Translations under genes and position numbers: made by a program | The notes under the pieces: model-generated | What the model was told of the DNA's origin: nothing | Databases searched by the model: none | Seen by the model: only the letters and a program-made list of their open reading frames with translations | Part shown: piece by piece, positions 32,703 to 42,631 of the stretch | Layout: each line of letters starts with the position of its first letter | How positions within the stretch are numbered: the stretch's first letter is position 1 | DNA from: DASYPQ01 sp041488095 | GTDB taxonomy: Bacteria > Planctomycetota > UBA1135 > GCA-002686595 | Reading direction: 5' to 3' | NCBI GenBank assembly: GCA_041488095.1 | Contig: JBGPOP010000006.1 | Location: 62,001 to 126,000, forward strand | Length of the DNA stretch: 64,000 bases

Positions 32703-33836
32703 ATGGGGAACCACCGCTACGCCGTGTTCGGCGCCGGACGACAGGGGACAGCCGCGATGTACGACCTCGTCGCGAACTGCGAGGCGAGCGAGGTGAGGGT
32801 CTTCGAGCCCGATGAAGCGCGCGCCAAGGCAGCGCAGGCACGCCTCGCGAAGCTGCTCGGGACGAGGGCGCGCAGCCTGAAGTTCTCCTCCACCGCCGCG
32901 CCCTCCGACCTCGAGCGCTGCGACGTCGTCCTTTCCTGCGCTCCGTACCGCGTCAACGTGGCCCTGACGCGCATGGCCCTCGAGGCCGGCGTGCCCTTCT
33001 GCGACCTCGGCGGCAACCCCGAGACCGTCGCCGAGCAGGAGAAGCTCGCCGCGAAGCGGAAGACGCCGGTCGTGCCCGACTGCGGAGTCTCGCCGGGTCT
33101 CTCGAACATCCTCGCGGTGCACTGTGCGCGCGAGCACGGAGCCGACGAGATCCACGTGCGCTGCGGCGGCCTGCCGCTCTCGCGGCCGGATCCGACCGCG
33201 AACCCGCTCCAGTACAAGCTCCTGTTCAGCCCGATGGGCCTGATCAGCGAGTACAGCGGCGACGTGCCGGTGATCCGCGAGGGGCGGGTGACGTCGGTCG
33301 AGGCGCTCTCGGTCACCGAGGAGTTCGACGCCGAGCACGAGGCCTCGCCGACGTCGAACAACTCGCCGCAGGTCGTGCGCTACCTCGCCAGCATCGGCGT
33401 GCGCGAGTACGACTACATGACGGTCCGCTACAAGGGGCACTGGGACCTCGTGCGCGGCTGGAGGACGCTCGGCCACCTCCGCGGCGACCCGGAGCGCGAC
33501 CGCGAGCTGGCGAGACAGCTCGACTCCGACCGCGCGCTGCGCTACGACAGCGCCAAGGACCGCGACAAGCTGATCCTCTCCGTGCGCGGCTCGCGCAGCC
33601 AGAACGGCCTGCGGCGCGGCTTCGAGTACCGCCTCGACGTCGCGGCCGACGAGAGGACCCGGTTCACGGCGATGGAGCTCACGACCGGCTGGGGCATCAC
33701 GATCGTCGCCCACCACATCGCGAGCGGCCGCGGCGCACCGAGGGGCTTCGCGACGCCGGAGCGCTTCGTCGACACGGGCTGGGTGATCGGGGAGATCGAG
33801 CGGCGGCTCGCGTCCCTCGCGCGTCCACCGCGGTAG
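32703..33836 (+). CDS. Saccharopine-dehydrogenase-like NAD(P) oxidoreductase
   Basis: 377 residues with an excellent GAGGGAGGAAGC before ATG. The Rossmann fold is at the start (YAVFGAGRQGTAAMYDLV), followed by CDVVLSCAPYRVNVALTRMA and GVPFCDLGG, matching the two-domain saccharopine dehydrogenase / lysine dehydrogenase family. CGVSPGLSNILAVHCA is the family's catalytic-domain entry. Members interconvert amino acids and 2-oxo acids or form carboxynorspermidine. The substrate is not evident; an L-lysine dehydrogenase-type activity is one possibility. It is followed 40 bases later by the S9 peptidase on the same strand. Confidence 0.82.
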   Translation: MGNHRYAVFGAGRQGTAAMYDLVANCEASEVRVFEPDEARAKAAQARLAKLLGTRARSLKFSSTAAPSDLERCDVVLSCAPYRVNVALTRMALEAGVPFCDLGGNPETVAEQEKLAAKRKTPVVPDCGVSPGLSNILAVHCAREHGADEIHVRCGGLPLSRPDPTANPLQYKLLFSPMGLISEYSGDVPVIREGRVTSVEALSVTEEFDAEHEASPTSNNSPQVVRYLASIGVREYDYMTVRYKGHWDLVRGWRTLGHLRGDPERDRELARQLDSDRALRYDSAKDRDKLILSVRGSRSQNGLRRGFEYRLDVAADERTRFTAMELTTGWGITIVAHHIASGRGAPRGFATPERFVDTGWVIGEIERRLASLARPPR

Positions 33837-33876
33837 GATGTCCATCCGCCTTCGATCTCATTCCGGAGCACGGATC

Positions 33877-35982
33877 ATGTTGTTTGCACCTCGAAGAACT
33901 GCACGACTCGTCCTCATCCTGTCCATCGCATCCCCGGCCGCCGCGCGGTCGGATACGCGGAGGGAGGACGTCCTCACCCCCCGCAACGTCGCCGCGCTGC
34001 GCGCGATCGTCGGCGCGGCGATCTCGCCGGACGGACGCCGCGCCGCATTCGTGCGCCTCGTGCCGCGCAACGCAGGCGTGGAGGAGGACGGGACGCCGTG
34101 GAACGAGCTCTGGGTCATGGACCTCGAGGACGGGCGCGAGCGGCCGTTCGTCACGGGCAAGGCCGACGTCGGCTCGGTCCAGTGGACGCCCGACGGCAGC
34201 GGCATCGCGTTCCTCGCGAAGCGCGGCGAGGACAAGTTCACCTCGCTCTACGTGATCCCGCCGGACGGCGGCGAAGCGAAGAGAGCGCTCGCGATGGGGA
34301 GCAACCTCTCCGCGTTCAGCTTCTCACCCGAGGGCCGGCGCGTCGCGGTCGTCGCGAGCGATCCCGAGGACGAGGGGCGCAAGAAGTGGCAGGAGAAGGG
34401 CTTCAAGCAGGAGATCTACGAGGAGGACTGGCGGCCGGACCGGGTGTGGATCGCGACGCTCGGCGACGAGAAGGAGAAGCCTCGCGCGCTGCCGATCGAG
34501 GGCTCCGTGCACGCGATCCACTGGAGCCCGGTCGACGAGCGGATCCTGATCACCCTGTCACCGACGCCGCTCGTCGACGACGAGTACATGCGGCAACGCG
34601 TGAGGATCGTCGATCCGGCCTCGGGCGAGATCCTGGCCCGCATCCAGAACCCCGGGAAGCTCGGGCAGGTCGCGTGGAGCCCGGACGGGAAGCACGTGGC
34701 CATGATCTCCGGCGCGGACATGAACGATCCGGCCGCGGGCCGGCTGATGGTGTGCTCGTCGGAGGGCGGCGTGCCCGAGGAGGTGCTGCCGGGGTACGAC
34801 GGCGACTTCAGCGCGATCGCATGGCAGAGCGCGGACACGGTGATGGTCCTCGGCAGCCAGGGAGTGTGGAGCACGTTCGGCAAGGTCAAGGTCGGCTCGC
34901 AGGCGAAGGACGCCCTCAAGCCGATCCTCGCGCCCGGCGCCGGACCGGTCCTGACCTCGTTCACGCTGTCGAAGGACGGCCAGCGCGGCGCATTCGTCGG
35001 CAGCACGGCCACGCATCCCCTCGAGATGTTCACGATGGCCCACGGGGACGCCGGGCCGGTGCGCAGGACGGACAGCAACCCGTCGCTCGCGAAGGTGCGG
35101 TTCGCGGCGCAGGAGGTCGTGCGCTACAAGGCGCGCGACGGGATCGAGCTCGAGGGGATCCTCGTGCGGCCGCTCGAAGAGGAGAAGGGCCAGCGGTGCC
35201 CGCTGATCTTGTGCGTGCATGGCGGGCCGGAGTCGCACGAGCAGAACGGCTGGCAGACGGGGTACAGCAAGCCGGGGCAGATGGCGGCGGCGGAAGGGAT
35301 CGCGACGTTCTATCCGAACTATCGCGGGAGCACGGGCCGGGGGGTCGCGTTCAGCAAGCTCAGCCAGGGGGACCCGGCCGGGAAGGAGTTCGACGATCTC
35401 ATCGACGCGGTCGACCATCTGATCTCGATCGGGCTCGCCGACAAGGACAGGGTCGGCGTGACGGGCGGCTCGTACGGCGGGTACGCGACGGCGTGGTGCT
35501 CGACGAAATACTCCGAACGATTCGCGGCCGGCGTCATGTTCGTCGGGATCAGCGACAAGATCTCGAAGGTCGGCACGACGGACATCCCCGACGAGGATTT
35601 CTACGTGCACTTGCGCAAGCGGCCGTGGGAGGACTGGCAGCTGATGCTCGAGCGCAGCCCGATCTACTGGGCGGGGCAGTGCAAGACGCCGCTGCTGATC
35701 CTGCACGGGAAGGACGATCCGCGGGTGAATCCGGGGCAGTCGCGCGAGCTGTACCGGCACTTGAAGCTGCACGGACAGGCGCCGGTGCGTCTCGTGATGT
35801 ACCCGGGCGAGGGCCACGGCAACCGCAAGGCGGCGGCGAGGCTCGACTACAGCCTGCGGATGATGCAGTGGATGGAGCAGTACCTGAAGGGACCTGGAGG
35901 CGCGCCGCCGCCGTACGAGATCGATTACGGGGAAGCGGGGAAGAAGGAGGGGAGCTCGGCCGTGCCCGCCGCGAGCCGGTGA
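33877..35982 (+). CDS. Secreted S9 family prolyl oligopeptidase-like peptidase
   Basis: 701 residues. ATG 33877 with GGAG eight bases upstream is preferred over ATG 33838 because it begins a signal peptide (ARLVLILSIASPAAARS). Residues about 30-400 are a WD40-like beta-propeller (SPDGRRAAFVRLV, WTPDGSGIAFLAKRG, WSPDGKHVAMISG). The C-terminal alpha/beta-hydrolase domain has VTGGSYGGYAT with nucleophile Ser532, GKDDPRVNPGQS with the Asp and MYPGEGHGNRK with the His. It should cleave short or N-acylated peptides in the periplasm. It lies just upstream of the large glycosidase-esterase fusion, separated by 25 bases, so the two are probably one operon for breakdown of glycoprotein or plant material. 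Confidence 0.9.
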   Translation: MLFAPRRTARLVLILSIASPAAARSDTRREDVLTPRNVAALRAIVGAAISPDGRRAAFVRLVPRNAGVEEDGTPWNELWVMDLEDGRERPFVTGKADVGSVQWTPDGSGIAFLAKRGEDKFTSLYVIPPDGGEAKRALAMGSNLSAFSFSPEGRRVAVVASDPEDEGRKKWQEKGFKQEIYEEDWRPDRVWIATLGDEKEKPRALPIEGSVHAIHWSPVDERILITLSPTPLVDDEYMRQRVRIVDPASGEILARIQNPGKLGQVAWSPDGKHVAMISGADMNDPAAGRLMVCSSEGGVPEEVLPGYDGDFSAIAWQSADTVMVLGSQGVWSTFGKVKVGSQAKDALKPILAPGAGPVLTSFTLSKDGQRGAFVGSTATHPLEMFTMAHGDAGPVRRTDSNPSLAKVRFAAQEVVRYKARDGIELEGILVRPLEEEKGQRCPLILCVHGGPESHEQNGWQTGYSKPGQMAAAEGIATFYPNYRGSTGRGVAFSKLSQGDPAGKEFDDLIDAVDHLISIGLADKDRVGVTGGSYGGYATAWCSTKYSERFAAGVMFVGISDKISKVGTTDIPDEDFYVHLRKRPWEDWQLMLERSPIYWAGQCKTPLLILHGKDDPRVNPGQSRELYRHLKLHGQAPVRLVMYPGEGHGNRKAAARLDYSLRMMQWMEQYLKGPGGAPPPYEIDYGEAGKKEGSSAVPAASR

Positions 35983-36007
35983 ACGATCCGCATCATCCCT
36001 GGACGCC

Positions 36008-39000
36008 ATGCTCTCCCTAGCCCTCGCCGTCGCGTGCGCTCCGCAGTCGTCGGGTCCCGAGGAGTTCGGGAGGAAGGTGCTCGACAGGACCCTCGCGGCT
36101 TCGCACCTCGGGTCGAGCATCGGGCACACCCGCGTGCGCGTCGACGGCCCGGGCGAAGCCGAGAGCTTCGTGCTCGAGACCCGCGCGGGCACCGCGTCGA
36201 TCGTCGCAAGCGATCCCGTCGGCGCGATGTATGGTGAGCTGGAGCTCGCCGAGCGCGTCGAGCGCCTGGGCGCGTCCGTGTTCCAGCAGGCGTCGACGAC
36301 CCACGCTTCGCCCTATCTCCCCGTCCGCGCGCTCAACCTGTTCCTGACCCTGCCCTGGGATCCGGAGAAGAACGAGCCGATCCGCGATCCCTCGGCCCTC
36401 GGGGATCCGCAGCGCTGGTGGTTCCAGAACGAGGACTACTGGACGACGCTCCTCGACCTGATGGCCGAGGCGCGGCTGGACCAGCTCGACCTCCACGGCG
36501 CCTACGACATCGACACGACGCGCTTCCCGAACCTCTACGCCTACTTCGTCGACAGCCCCTCGTTCCCCGAGGTCGGCGTCGCCAAGACGATCAAGAGCAG
36601 GAACCTGGCGCAGCTCGCCCACGTGATCGAGCTGGCCCACTCGCGCGGCGTCAAGGTCAGCCTGATGTCCTACGAGGCGCAGTTCTACACGCCGCACAAC
36701 CCCAAGCCCGCCTACGAGTCGAGCGAGGCCAATCTCCAGCGCTACACGCGCGAGGTGGTCGAGGCGATGATCCGCGCGCTGCCGGGCCTCGACGCGATCG
36801 GCTTCCGCATCGGCGAGAGCGGACACGGCGCGGAGTTCTTCCGCTGCTACCCGGAGGCCGTCCAGGCGAGCGGCCGCGACATCCCCCTCTACACGCGCTC
36901 GTGGATCACGAGGAAGAGCGTGGTCGTGCCGCTCGCCCAGGCCAGCGCCGACTTCACGGTCGAGATCAAGTTCAACGGCGAGCAGTGGGGCCCTCCCTAC
37001 CCGATCGCCGGCGGCCGCGTGCCGGGCTGGCACTCGTACTCGTTCGAGGATTATCTCTCCGACTCGAACGTGACGAGCGCCGCGCGCATGTGGCCCGGCG
37101 ATCCGGCCGAAGGCGGAGAGCGTTGGCCGGCGGAACCCTACAAGATCGTCTGGCAGGTCCGCGCCAACGGGACGCACCGCATCTTCCCCTTCTACGATCC
37201 CGACGCGGTGCGCCGCACCGTGCAGTCGATGCGCATGGGGACCGCGCGGGGCTTCTCGGTCGAGGCTCTGGACGCCTACTTCCCCGCCACGCCGCGCTAC
37301 TACGTCGCCGATCGCAAGGACGTCTGGTGCGACTGGGTCCATCAGCGCGACGCCCTGTGGCTCGTGCAGTGGGGCCGGCTCGGCTACGACCCGACGACGC
37401 CGGAGGAGGTCTTCGAGCGCGCGATCGAGGCGCACCTCGGGAAGGACGCGCGCGCCCTGGCGCCGACGTGGAAGGCCGCCAGCCGGGTGATCCCGACCGT
37501 CTTCACGGCCCACGCCTTCGGTCCCGACCACCGCGACCATGCTCCCGAGCTCGAATGGGGCGGAGCGAGCGACGATCTCGTCCAGACCGGGCCGTTCGAC
37601 GCGCACGTCTTCAAGACGATCGCGGAATCGCTCGCGCTCGAGGCGACCGGCGGGAAGGACGGAAGGCTCTCGCTGCGGGACGGGATCCAACGGCTCGAGA
37701 ATCTTCGCTCGGCGATCGGGTCTCTCGCGCCCCTGGACATGCCGGTCGAACACCGCGGCGCGGCCAGGGAGATCCGCGCCGCGACGGCCGAGCTCTGGTA
37801 TCTCGCGGACTACCACCGCTTCCGCTGGTCCGCCGCCTGGGCCTCGGCCGCGGCGGAGGCTCAGATCGGCGAGCCGCTCCGCTGGCGCCGGCTGGCTGCG
37901 TCGAAGATGGACGAGGCTCTCGAAGCCTGGCGGGAGCTGTGCGAGTCGCCGTCGAGCCTGTTCTACAAGCCGTTCACCGACCGGCTGCGGATGGGCACGC
38001 ATCACTTCCGTTGGGACCTCGAGCTTCCGAAGGTGGCCGACGAAGCGAAGCGGCTTCGGGCGCTCGCCGAGGGAACCGGACCTGAGGCGCTCCTGGAGAT
38101 CGGAACCGGAACCCTCTCGCCGGACCGCTCGCTGCGCTGGCGCGACGAGGCGGGTCAGGTCCAGTGCACGCTCGACGGGCGGAGCGTCGACCGCGCGTGG
38201 CTCCTCCACAAGCCGCTACCCAGCTCGACCTTCTTCCACAAGATCCCGATGGCGCGCCGCGGGAACGACTTCGAAGCCGCCTTCGAGCGCAAGAGCTGCG
38301 GACACCTGATCGCGGCGGAGGTCGAGAGCGGCGGGGAGGTGCGACGCCTGCCGCTGTGGACCCGGGCGACCCCGTATCTCGTGGTTCCGAGCCGCCCCGG
38401 ACCGACGCCTCTCCACTACTCGAGCCAGGAAGCGCTCACCTACCTCGCGCCCTCGTCGCTCGACCCGGCCAGGCACGGGATGCTGCTCGTGGCCACGCGG
38501 GCATGGGACTTCCACCGCGGCTTCGACGTCCCGGCGCAGCGGAAGATCCTCGACGCGGTGAGGCGCGGGATGAAGCTGCTCGTGCTCCAGCAGGACTACG
38601 CGAGCGGCCGCTACCCGCTCGACTGGTTCCCGCGGCGGCCGGTGATCCGCAGCGCGCCGGCGAACGTGTTCGATCCCGGCGGCGCCCTCGGGCTCGAGAG
38701 GGTCGAGACCGATGCCATCCTGTGGCAGCCGATCCAGGCGAGCGAGGGCTGGGAGGTCTTCGGCAACGGCGGGATCGCGCGCTGCGCCTGGGGCCGGGGA
38801 GAGATCTGGCTGTGCCAGGCGCGCCTGATGCAGCGCATGCACGTCCCGGGCTGCGCGCGCGACCTGAAGAAGCTCCTCGAGCTCGGCGGCCGCGAGAAGC
38901 CCGTCGTGGTGATCGACGCGGGGACGGAGGGCAACCGCTACTCGACCAGCGTCTTCTGCGACCTGATGAACGCCTACGACATCCCGTTCCTGACGCTGGG

Positions 39001-40891
39001 CGAGGTGATCGCCGATGAGCAGGGCATGAGCTCCTCGAAGCCGGTGCCGGGCAGCGCCTCCCTCGACCGCGTGCTGGAAGGCCGTGGCGAGAAGATGGTC
39101 GCCGCCTGGCTGGCCTCGCGCATGCGCGGAGCCTGCAGCCGGCCGGTGCCCGCGACGCGCGCGGAGTTCGAGGTCGAGCGCGCGCGACGGAGGAAGGAGT
39201 TCCTGCGCTCGATCGGCCTCGATCCCCTGCCGCCGCGATCGCCGCTCGGCGCGCGCGTCACCGGAGCGCTCGACCGCGACGGCTACACGATCGAGAAGAT
39301 CGTCTTCGAGAGCCGTCCGGGCTTCCCCGTCACCGCGCACCTGTACCTGCCCAAGGGCCACGCGGGCGAGAAGCTCCCGGTCATCGTCAACCCCAACGGC
39401 CACTGGGAGCACAAGAAGACGCAGCCCGAGGTGCAGGCGCGGCTGATCGACGAGGCGCGCGCGGGCTACCTCGCCCTGGCGGTCGACTCGCCCGGGCACA
39501 GCTTCGAGGGCGACGCCCGGATCGAGCGGCGCGGCGCGGGGACGCACTTCGACCCGCGCCTGATCGCGGGCTCGACCACGGCCGACACCGTCTACGTCTG
39601 GGACCTGATGCGCGCGCTCGACTACCTCGAGACGCGGCCCGAGGCCGATATGGCGCGCGTCGGCATCACCGGCACCTCGGGCGGAGGCCACGCGACGATG
39701 TTCGCGTTCGCGGCCGACGAGCGCTTCGCCTGCGCGGTGCCCTGCTGCTATCCGTCGAGCTTCCTCGACGGCTGGAACAACGGCTGCGACTGCAACCACG
39801 TGCCCGGCTACGCGCAGGTCGGCGATCGCGCCGACGTGATCGGCATCCGCGCGCCGGCTCCGGTGTTCGTGATCGGCGCCAGGGAGGACGACGAGTTCCC
39901 GGCCATCGGCACGCAGCACACCGGAGAGAAGCTCCGGGCCCAGTGGAGGCTCTTCGGCGCCGAGGACCGGGCCTGGTGGCGGCTCTTCGACGGCGGGCAC
40001 GGCTACTCCCAGCCGATGCGCGAGGCGGCGCTGGGCTTCTTCGATCGATACCTGCGCGGGAAGGGCGACGGCTCGCCGGTCGCCGAGGGCGCGATCGCGA
40101 CCGAGGCGCCCGAGGCCCCCGAGCTCGTCTGCCTCCCCGATCCTCCGGCGGATCAGCTCACGATGCGCGCCATCGCGCGCGAGAACGTCCGGCGCGCCGG
40201 CCGCGCGAGCTGGGACCAGGTCGTAGCGCTGAACGGCGGGTTGCCGGAGCGCGTGCCGCTCGATCGCAAGCTCCTGCCGCCGACGCCCGACGACCCCGGC
40301 CAGCCCGTGACCTTCGTGTCCGAAGCGGGATTGACCATCCCCGGCATCCTCTACCGGCCGCAGAGCGCGGTGGCCGGAGCGGTCTTCGTGCACGAGGAGG
40401 GCAAGCTCGTCGCGCGGCGCGAATTCCCGATCGAGGCCCTGGTCGGCCGAGGGATCGCCTGCCTCGTGATCGACGTGCGCGGGTTCGGCGAGCTCCCGGG
40501 TCTCGACCCCAAGCTCATGAGCTACCTCGGCATCGCCGACAGCTTCGCCATGGGCTGGGACGCGGCGCGCGCCGTCGAGATGCTGCTCGAGGACCTCCCC
40601 CGCGGGTCGAAGGTCGCGGTGGTCGGCCAGGGCGTCTGCGGATCGCTCGTCGCCCTGTACGCCGGATTGATGGAGAAGCGCGTGTCGCTGGTCGTCGGCG
40701 TCGAGGCCCTGGAGGAATGGTCCGAGCTCTTCGACGATTCGGTGCCGACGTATGCGCTGCAGCCGCGCGTGATGTACGGCGCTTCGCTCCCGGCGCTGCG
40801 CGATCTCCTCCGGCGTCCGATCGAGTGGCGCCCGCGAGGTGCGCCCCGGGTCGACCTCGCGGAGATCCTCGTCGCGCGGCTCGGCGGTTGA
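36008..40891 (+). CDS. Giant secreted glycoside hydrolase-like / esterase fusion protein
   Basis: 1627 residues, starting with a short signal (LSLALAVACAP). Residues about 20-85 resemble the N-terminal domain of alpha-glucuronidases and GH20 enzymes. Residues about 97-480 fit a TIM barrel of that type (LDQLDLHGAYDIDTTRFP, DAIGFRIGESGHGAEFF). A mostly helical segment follows, then about 760-1010 a Rossmann/GATase-like domain (GMLLVATRAWDFHRGF, EIWLCQARLMQR). Residues about 1080-1385 are an acetyl-xylan-esterase-like alpha/beta hydrolase with GTSGGG (Ser1224), GAREDDEF and DGGHGYSQ. The C-terminal 150 residues are a second hydrolase domain whose nucleophile elbow reads VVGQGVCG, apparently without Ser. 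It probably de-esterifies and hydrolyses an acylated glucurono-polysaccharide; the exact glycosidase family is uncertain. Confidence 0.75.
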   Translation: MLSLALAVACAPQSSGPEEFGRKVLDRTLAASHLGSSIGHTRVRVDGPGEAESFVLETRAGTASIVASDPVGAMYGELELAERVERLGASVFQQASTTHASPYLPVRALNLFLTLPWDPEKNEPIRDPSALGDPQRWWFQNEDYWTTLLDLMAEARLDQLDLHGAYDIDTTRFPNLYAYFVDSPSFPEVGVAKTIKSRNLAQLAHVIELAHSRGVKVSLMSYEAQFYTPHNPKPAYESSEANLQRYTREVVEAMIRALPGLDAIGFRIGESGHGAEFFRCYPEAVQASGRDIPLYTRSWITRKSVVVPLAQASADFTVEIKFNGEQWGPPYPIAGGRVPGWHSYSFEDYLSDSNVTSAARMWPGDPAEGGERWPAEPYKIVWQVRANGTHRIFPFYDPDAVRRTVQSMRMGTARGFSVEALDAYFPATPRYYVADRKDVWCDWVHQRDALWLVQWGRLGYDPTTPEEVFERAIEAHLGKDARALAPTWKAASRVIPTVFTAHAFGPDHRDHAPELEWGGASDDLVQTGPFDAHVFKTIAESLALEATGGKDGRLSLRDGIQRLENLRSAIGSLAPLDMPVEHRGAAREIRAATAELWYLADYHRFRWSAAWASAAAEAQIGEPLRWRRLAASKMDEALEAWRELCESPSSLFYKPFTDRLRMGTHHFRWDLELPKVADEAKRLRALAEGTGPEALLEIGTGTLSPDRSLRWRDEAGQVQCTLDGRSVDRAWLLHKPLPSSTFFHKIPMARRGNDFEAAFERKSCGHLIAAEVESGGEVRRLPLWTRATPYLVVPSRPGPTPLHYSSQEALTYLAPSSLDPARHGMLLVATRAWDFHRGFDVPAQRKILDAVRRGMKLLVLQQDYASGRYPLDWFPRRPVIRSAPANVFDPGGALGLERVETDAILWQPIQASEGWEVFGNGGIARCAWGRGEIWLCQARLMQRMHVPGCARDLKKLLELGGREKPVVVIDAGTEGNRYSTSVFCDLMNAYDIPFLTLGEVIADEQGMSSSKPVPGSASLDRVLEGRGEKMVAAWLASRMRGACSRPVPATRAEFEVERARRRKEFLRSIGLDPLPPRSPLGARVTGALDRDGYTIEKIVFESRPGFPVTAHLYLPKGHAGEKLPVIVNPNGHWEHKKTQPEVQARLIDEARAGYLALAVDSPGHSFEGDARIERRGAGTHFDPRLIAGSTTADTVYVWDLMRALDYLETRPEADMARVGITGTSGGGHATMFAFAADERFACAVPCCYPSSFLDGWNNGCDCNHVPGYAQVGDRADVIGIRAPAPVFVIGAREDDEFPAIGTQHTGEKLRAQWRLFGAEDRAWWRLFDGGHGYSQPMREAALGFFDRYLRGKGDGSPVAEGAIATEAPEAPELVCLPDPPADQLTMRAIARENVRRAGRASWDQVVALNGGLPERVPLDRKLLPPTPDDPGQPVTFVSEAGLTIPGILYRPQSAVAGAVFVHEEGKLVARREFPIEALVGRGIACLVIDVRGFGELPGLDPKLMSYLGIADSFAMGWDAARAVEMLLEDLPRGSKVAVVGQGVCGSLVALYAGLMEKRVSLVVGVEALEEWSELFDDSVPTYALQPRVMYGASLPALRDLLRRPIEWRPRGAPRVDLAEILVARLGG

Positions 40892-40898
40892 GGGGCCG

Positions 40899-42488
40899 TT
40901 ACCTCACTTGCACGGAGTCGATCCCGCCCACTCCGCCGCCGGCGACCATCGTCCCGGAGAGCACCACGCCCCCCGACACGTTGGGACGAGCGCCGAATAG
41001 CTCTAGAACCCCCTGGACGCGCTCATCGGCCACGTACACCAGCCTCGCGCCGGTCGTCGACCACTTGAACCCCCGCACGCGTCCCCCGAAGGTGAGCGGT
41101 CCGCAGATCCGTACCGACCCGGTTCCGTCGGGCAGGATGGTGAACAGCTCGTACTGGTCGTCGACGTACCGATCTGCACGATAGGCCACGCGAGAGCCAT
41201 CGGGCGACCAGACGAAATCGATCACGCTCCCGCCCGCCACCATGGGCCCCGTCAGCCACCAGTCCGTCCAAGGCGCGATCGCCCGCGCGGTGAACAGGTC
41301 GTACACTCCGTCCATGCGCTGGTCCGCCGCGTAGGCGAGAGTGCGGCTGTCCGGCGACCACGCGAACTTCACCACGTCGCCGCCTGGAACCAGGAGTCCG
41401 GAGGCCCTCCCCTGCCAGGCCGGATTCCCGTCGGCCGCGGCGACGTAGAGCTCGAATTGGTCGTTCACGTCGCCGTCCGCCAGATAGGCGACGCGCGAGC
41501 TGTCCGGCGACCAGGCGAAGTCGATCACGTCGCCGCCGGCCACCATCGAAGGTGAGACCTTGACCGGACCCGCCGCGCCGGGCGCCACCGTGTACAGCTC
41601 GAAGACTTCGTCGACGTCCTGATCGGCGCGGTAGGCGATGCAGGAGCTGTCCGGCGACCATAGGAAGTTGAGAACATCGCCTCCGCTCGTCAGCGGACCC
41701 GAGATCTTCAGAGGAGTGCCGCCGTACGGCCCGTTGACGAACACCTCGTAGGTCTCGTCCGTGTCCTGATCGGCGCGATAGGCGATGCGGGAGGCGTCGG
41801 GGGACCATGCGAACTCGATCACATCCGTGCCCGTGCCCATGTTGTCCGAGAGCATCGTCCTGTCGTTTCCGTCCGGTCCGATGGCCCACAGCTCGTAGCG
41901 CTCATCTTCCCAGGGGTCGGCCAGGTAGGCGATTCGCCCGCTGTTCGGGGACCACGAGTACGCGGTCACGTCTCCATCGACCCCGTTGAACGGGAAGTCC
42001 GACACCTTCACCCGCGCGCTTCCGTCGGGGCGCACGGTGAAGAGCTCGAAGACCTGGTCGGACGCCTCGTCGGCCAGGTAGGCGATCCGCGATGAATCCG
42101 GCGACCAGGCGCAGGAGACGACGTTGCCTCCGGGAACGAGCGGTCCGCTCGCTCTCACCGAAGGCCCGCCGCTCGCCGGCGCGACGTACAGCTCGACGAC
42201 GCCATCCGTCTGCTTGTCCGCGAGGAATGCGATCCACGTCCGGTTCGGGGACCAGGCGAAGCTCATCACGTTCCCGCCGACCGTCAGTCCGCCCGAGAGC
42301 AGGACCACTGTTCGGCCGGCCATATCGGCGGAGAAGAGCTCCTCGACCCCGTTCGTCCGGCCGTCGGCGAGGAAGACGACCTCCGGGACGAAGGCTGCCG
42401 GCCCTCCTCCACCACCCCCACCACCACCCCCGCAGTCTGCCAGGAGCGCAGCCGCCGCGACCACGGAGCACGCATGCACGGTTTTCAT
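40899..42488 (-). CDS. TolB/WD40-like beta-propeller lipoprotein
   Basis: 529 residues; GGAGGTGGTG seven bases upstream fixes the ATG. A signal with LLADC (lipobox-like) leads to a ten-Gly linker, so it is a surface or periplasmic lipoprotein. The body is nine PD40-type repeats of about 52 residues, each with a core such as FAWSPDSSRIAYLAD followed by ELYxxxxDG. Such propellers bind peptides, proteins or polysaccharide rather than catalyse reactions. It converges on the glycosidase gene with 7 bases between stops; its own promoter lies in 42489-42631. No enzyme residues are visible. The ligand is unknown. Confidence 0.8.
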   Translation of the reverse strand: MKTVHACSVVAAAALLADCGGGGGGGGGGPAAFVPEVVFLADGRTNGVEELFSADMAGRTVVLLSGGLTVGGNVMSFAWSPNRTWIAFLADKQTDGVVELYVAPASGGPSVRASGPLVPGGNVVSCAWSPDSSRIAYLADEASDQVFELFTVRPDGSARVKVSDFPFNGVDGDVTAYSWSPNSGRIAYLADPWEDERYELWAIGPDGNDRTMLSDNMGTGTDVIEFAWSPDASRIAYRADQDTDETYEVFVNGPYGGTPLKISGPLTSGGDVLNFLWSPDSSCIAYRADQDVDEVFELYTVAPGAAGPVKVSPSMVAGGDVIDFAWSPDSSRVAYLADGDVNDQFELYVAAADGNPAWQGRASGLLVPGGDVVKFAWSPDSRTLAYAADQRMDGVYDLFTARAIAPWTDWWLTGPMVAGGSVIDFVWSPDGSRVAYRADRYVDDQYELFTILPDGTGSVRICGPLTFGGRVRGFKWSTTGARLVYVADERVQGVLELFGARPNVSGGVVLSGTMVAGGGVGGIDSVQVR

Positions 42489-42631
42489 GGGCACCACCTC
42501 CAATCGAAACGGGGCAAAGCGCATGCCCGCGCTTCGTGGGGAGTCGGGCACGGTCGGAGATGGAAAGTGCGCGCGCGCTGCGGACTAGTCCGCGCAAGGG
42601 CGCGAGCCGGTCCTCGTCTCGAAGCGAGGGT

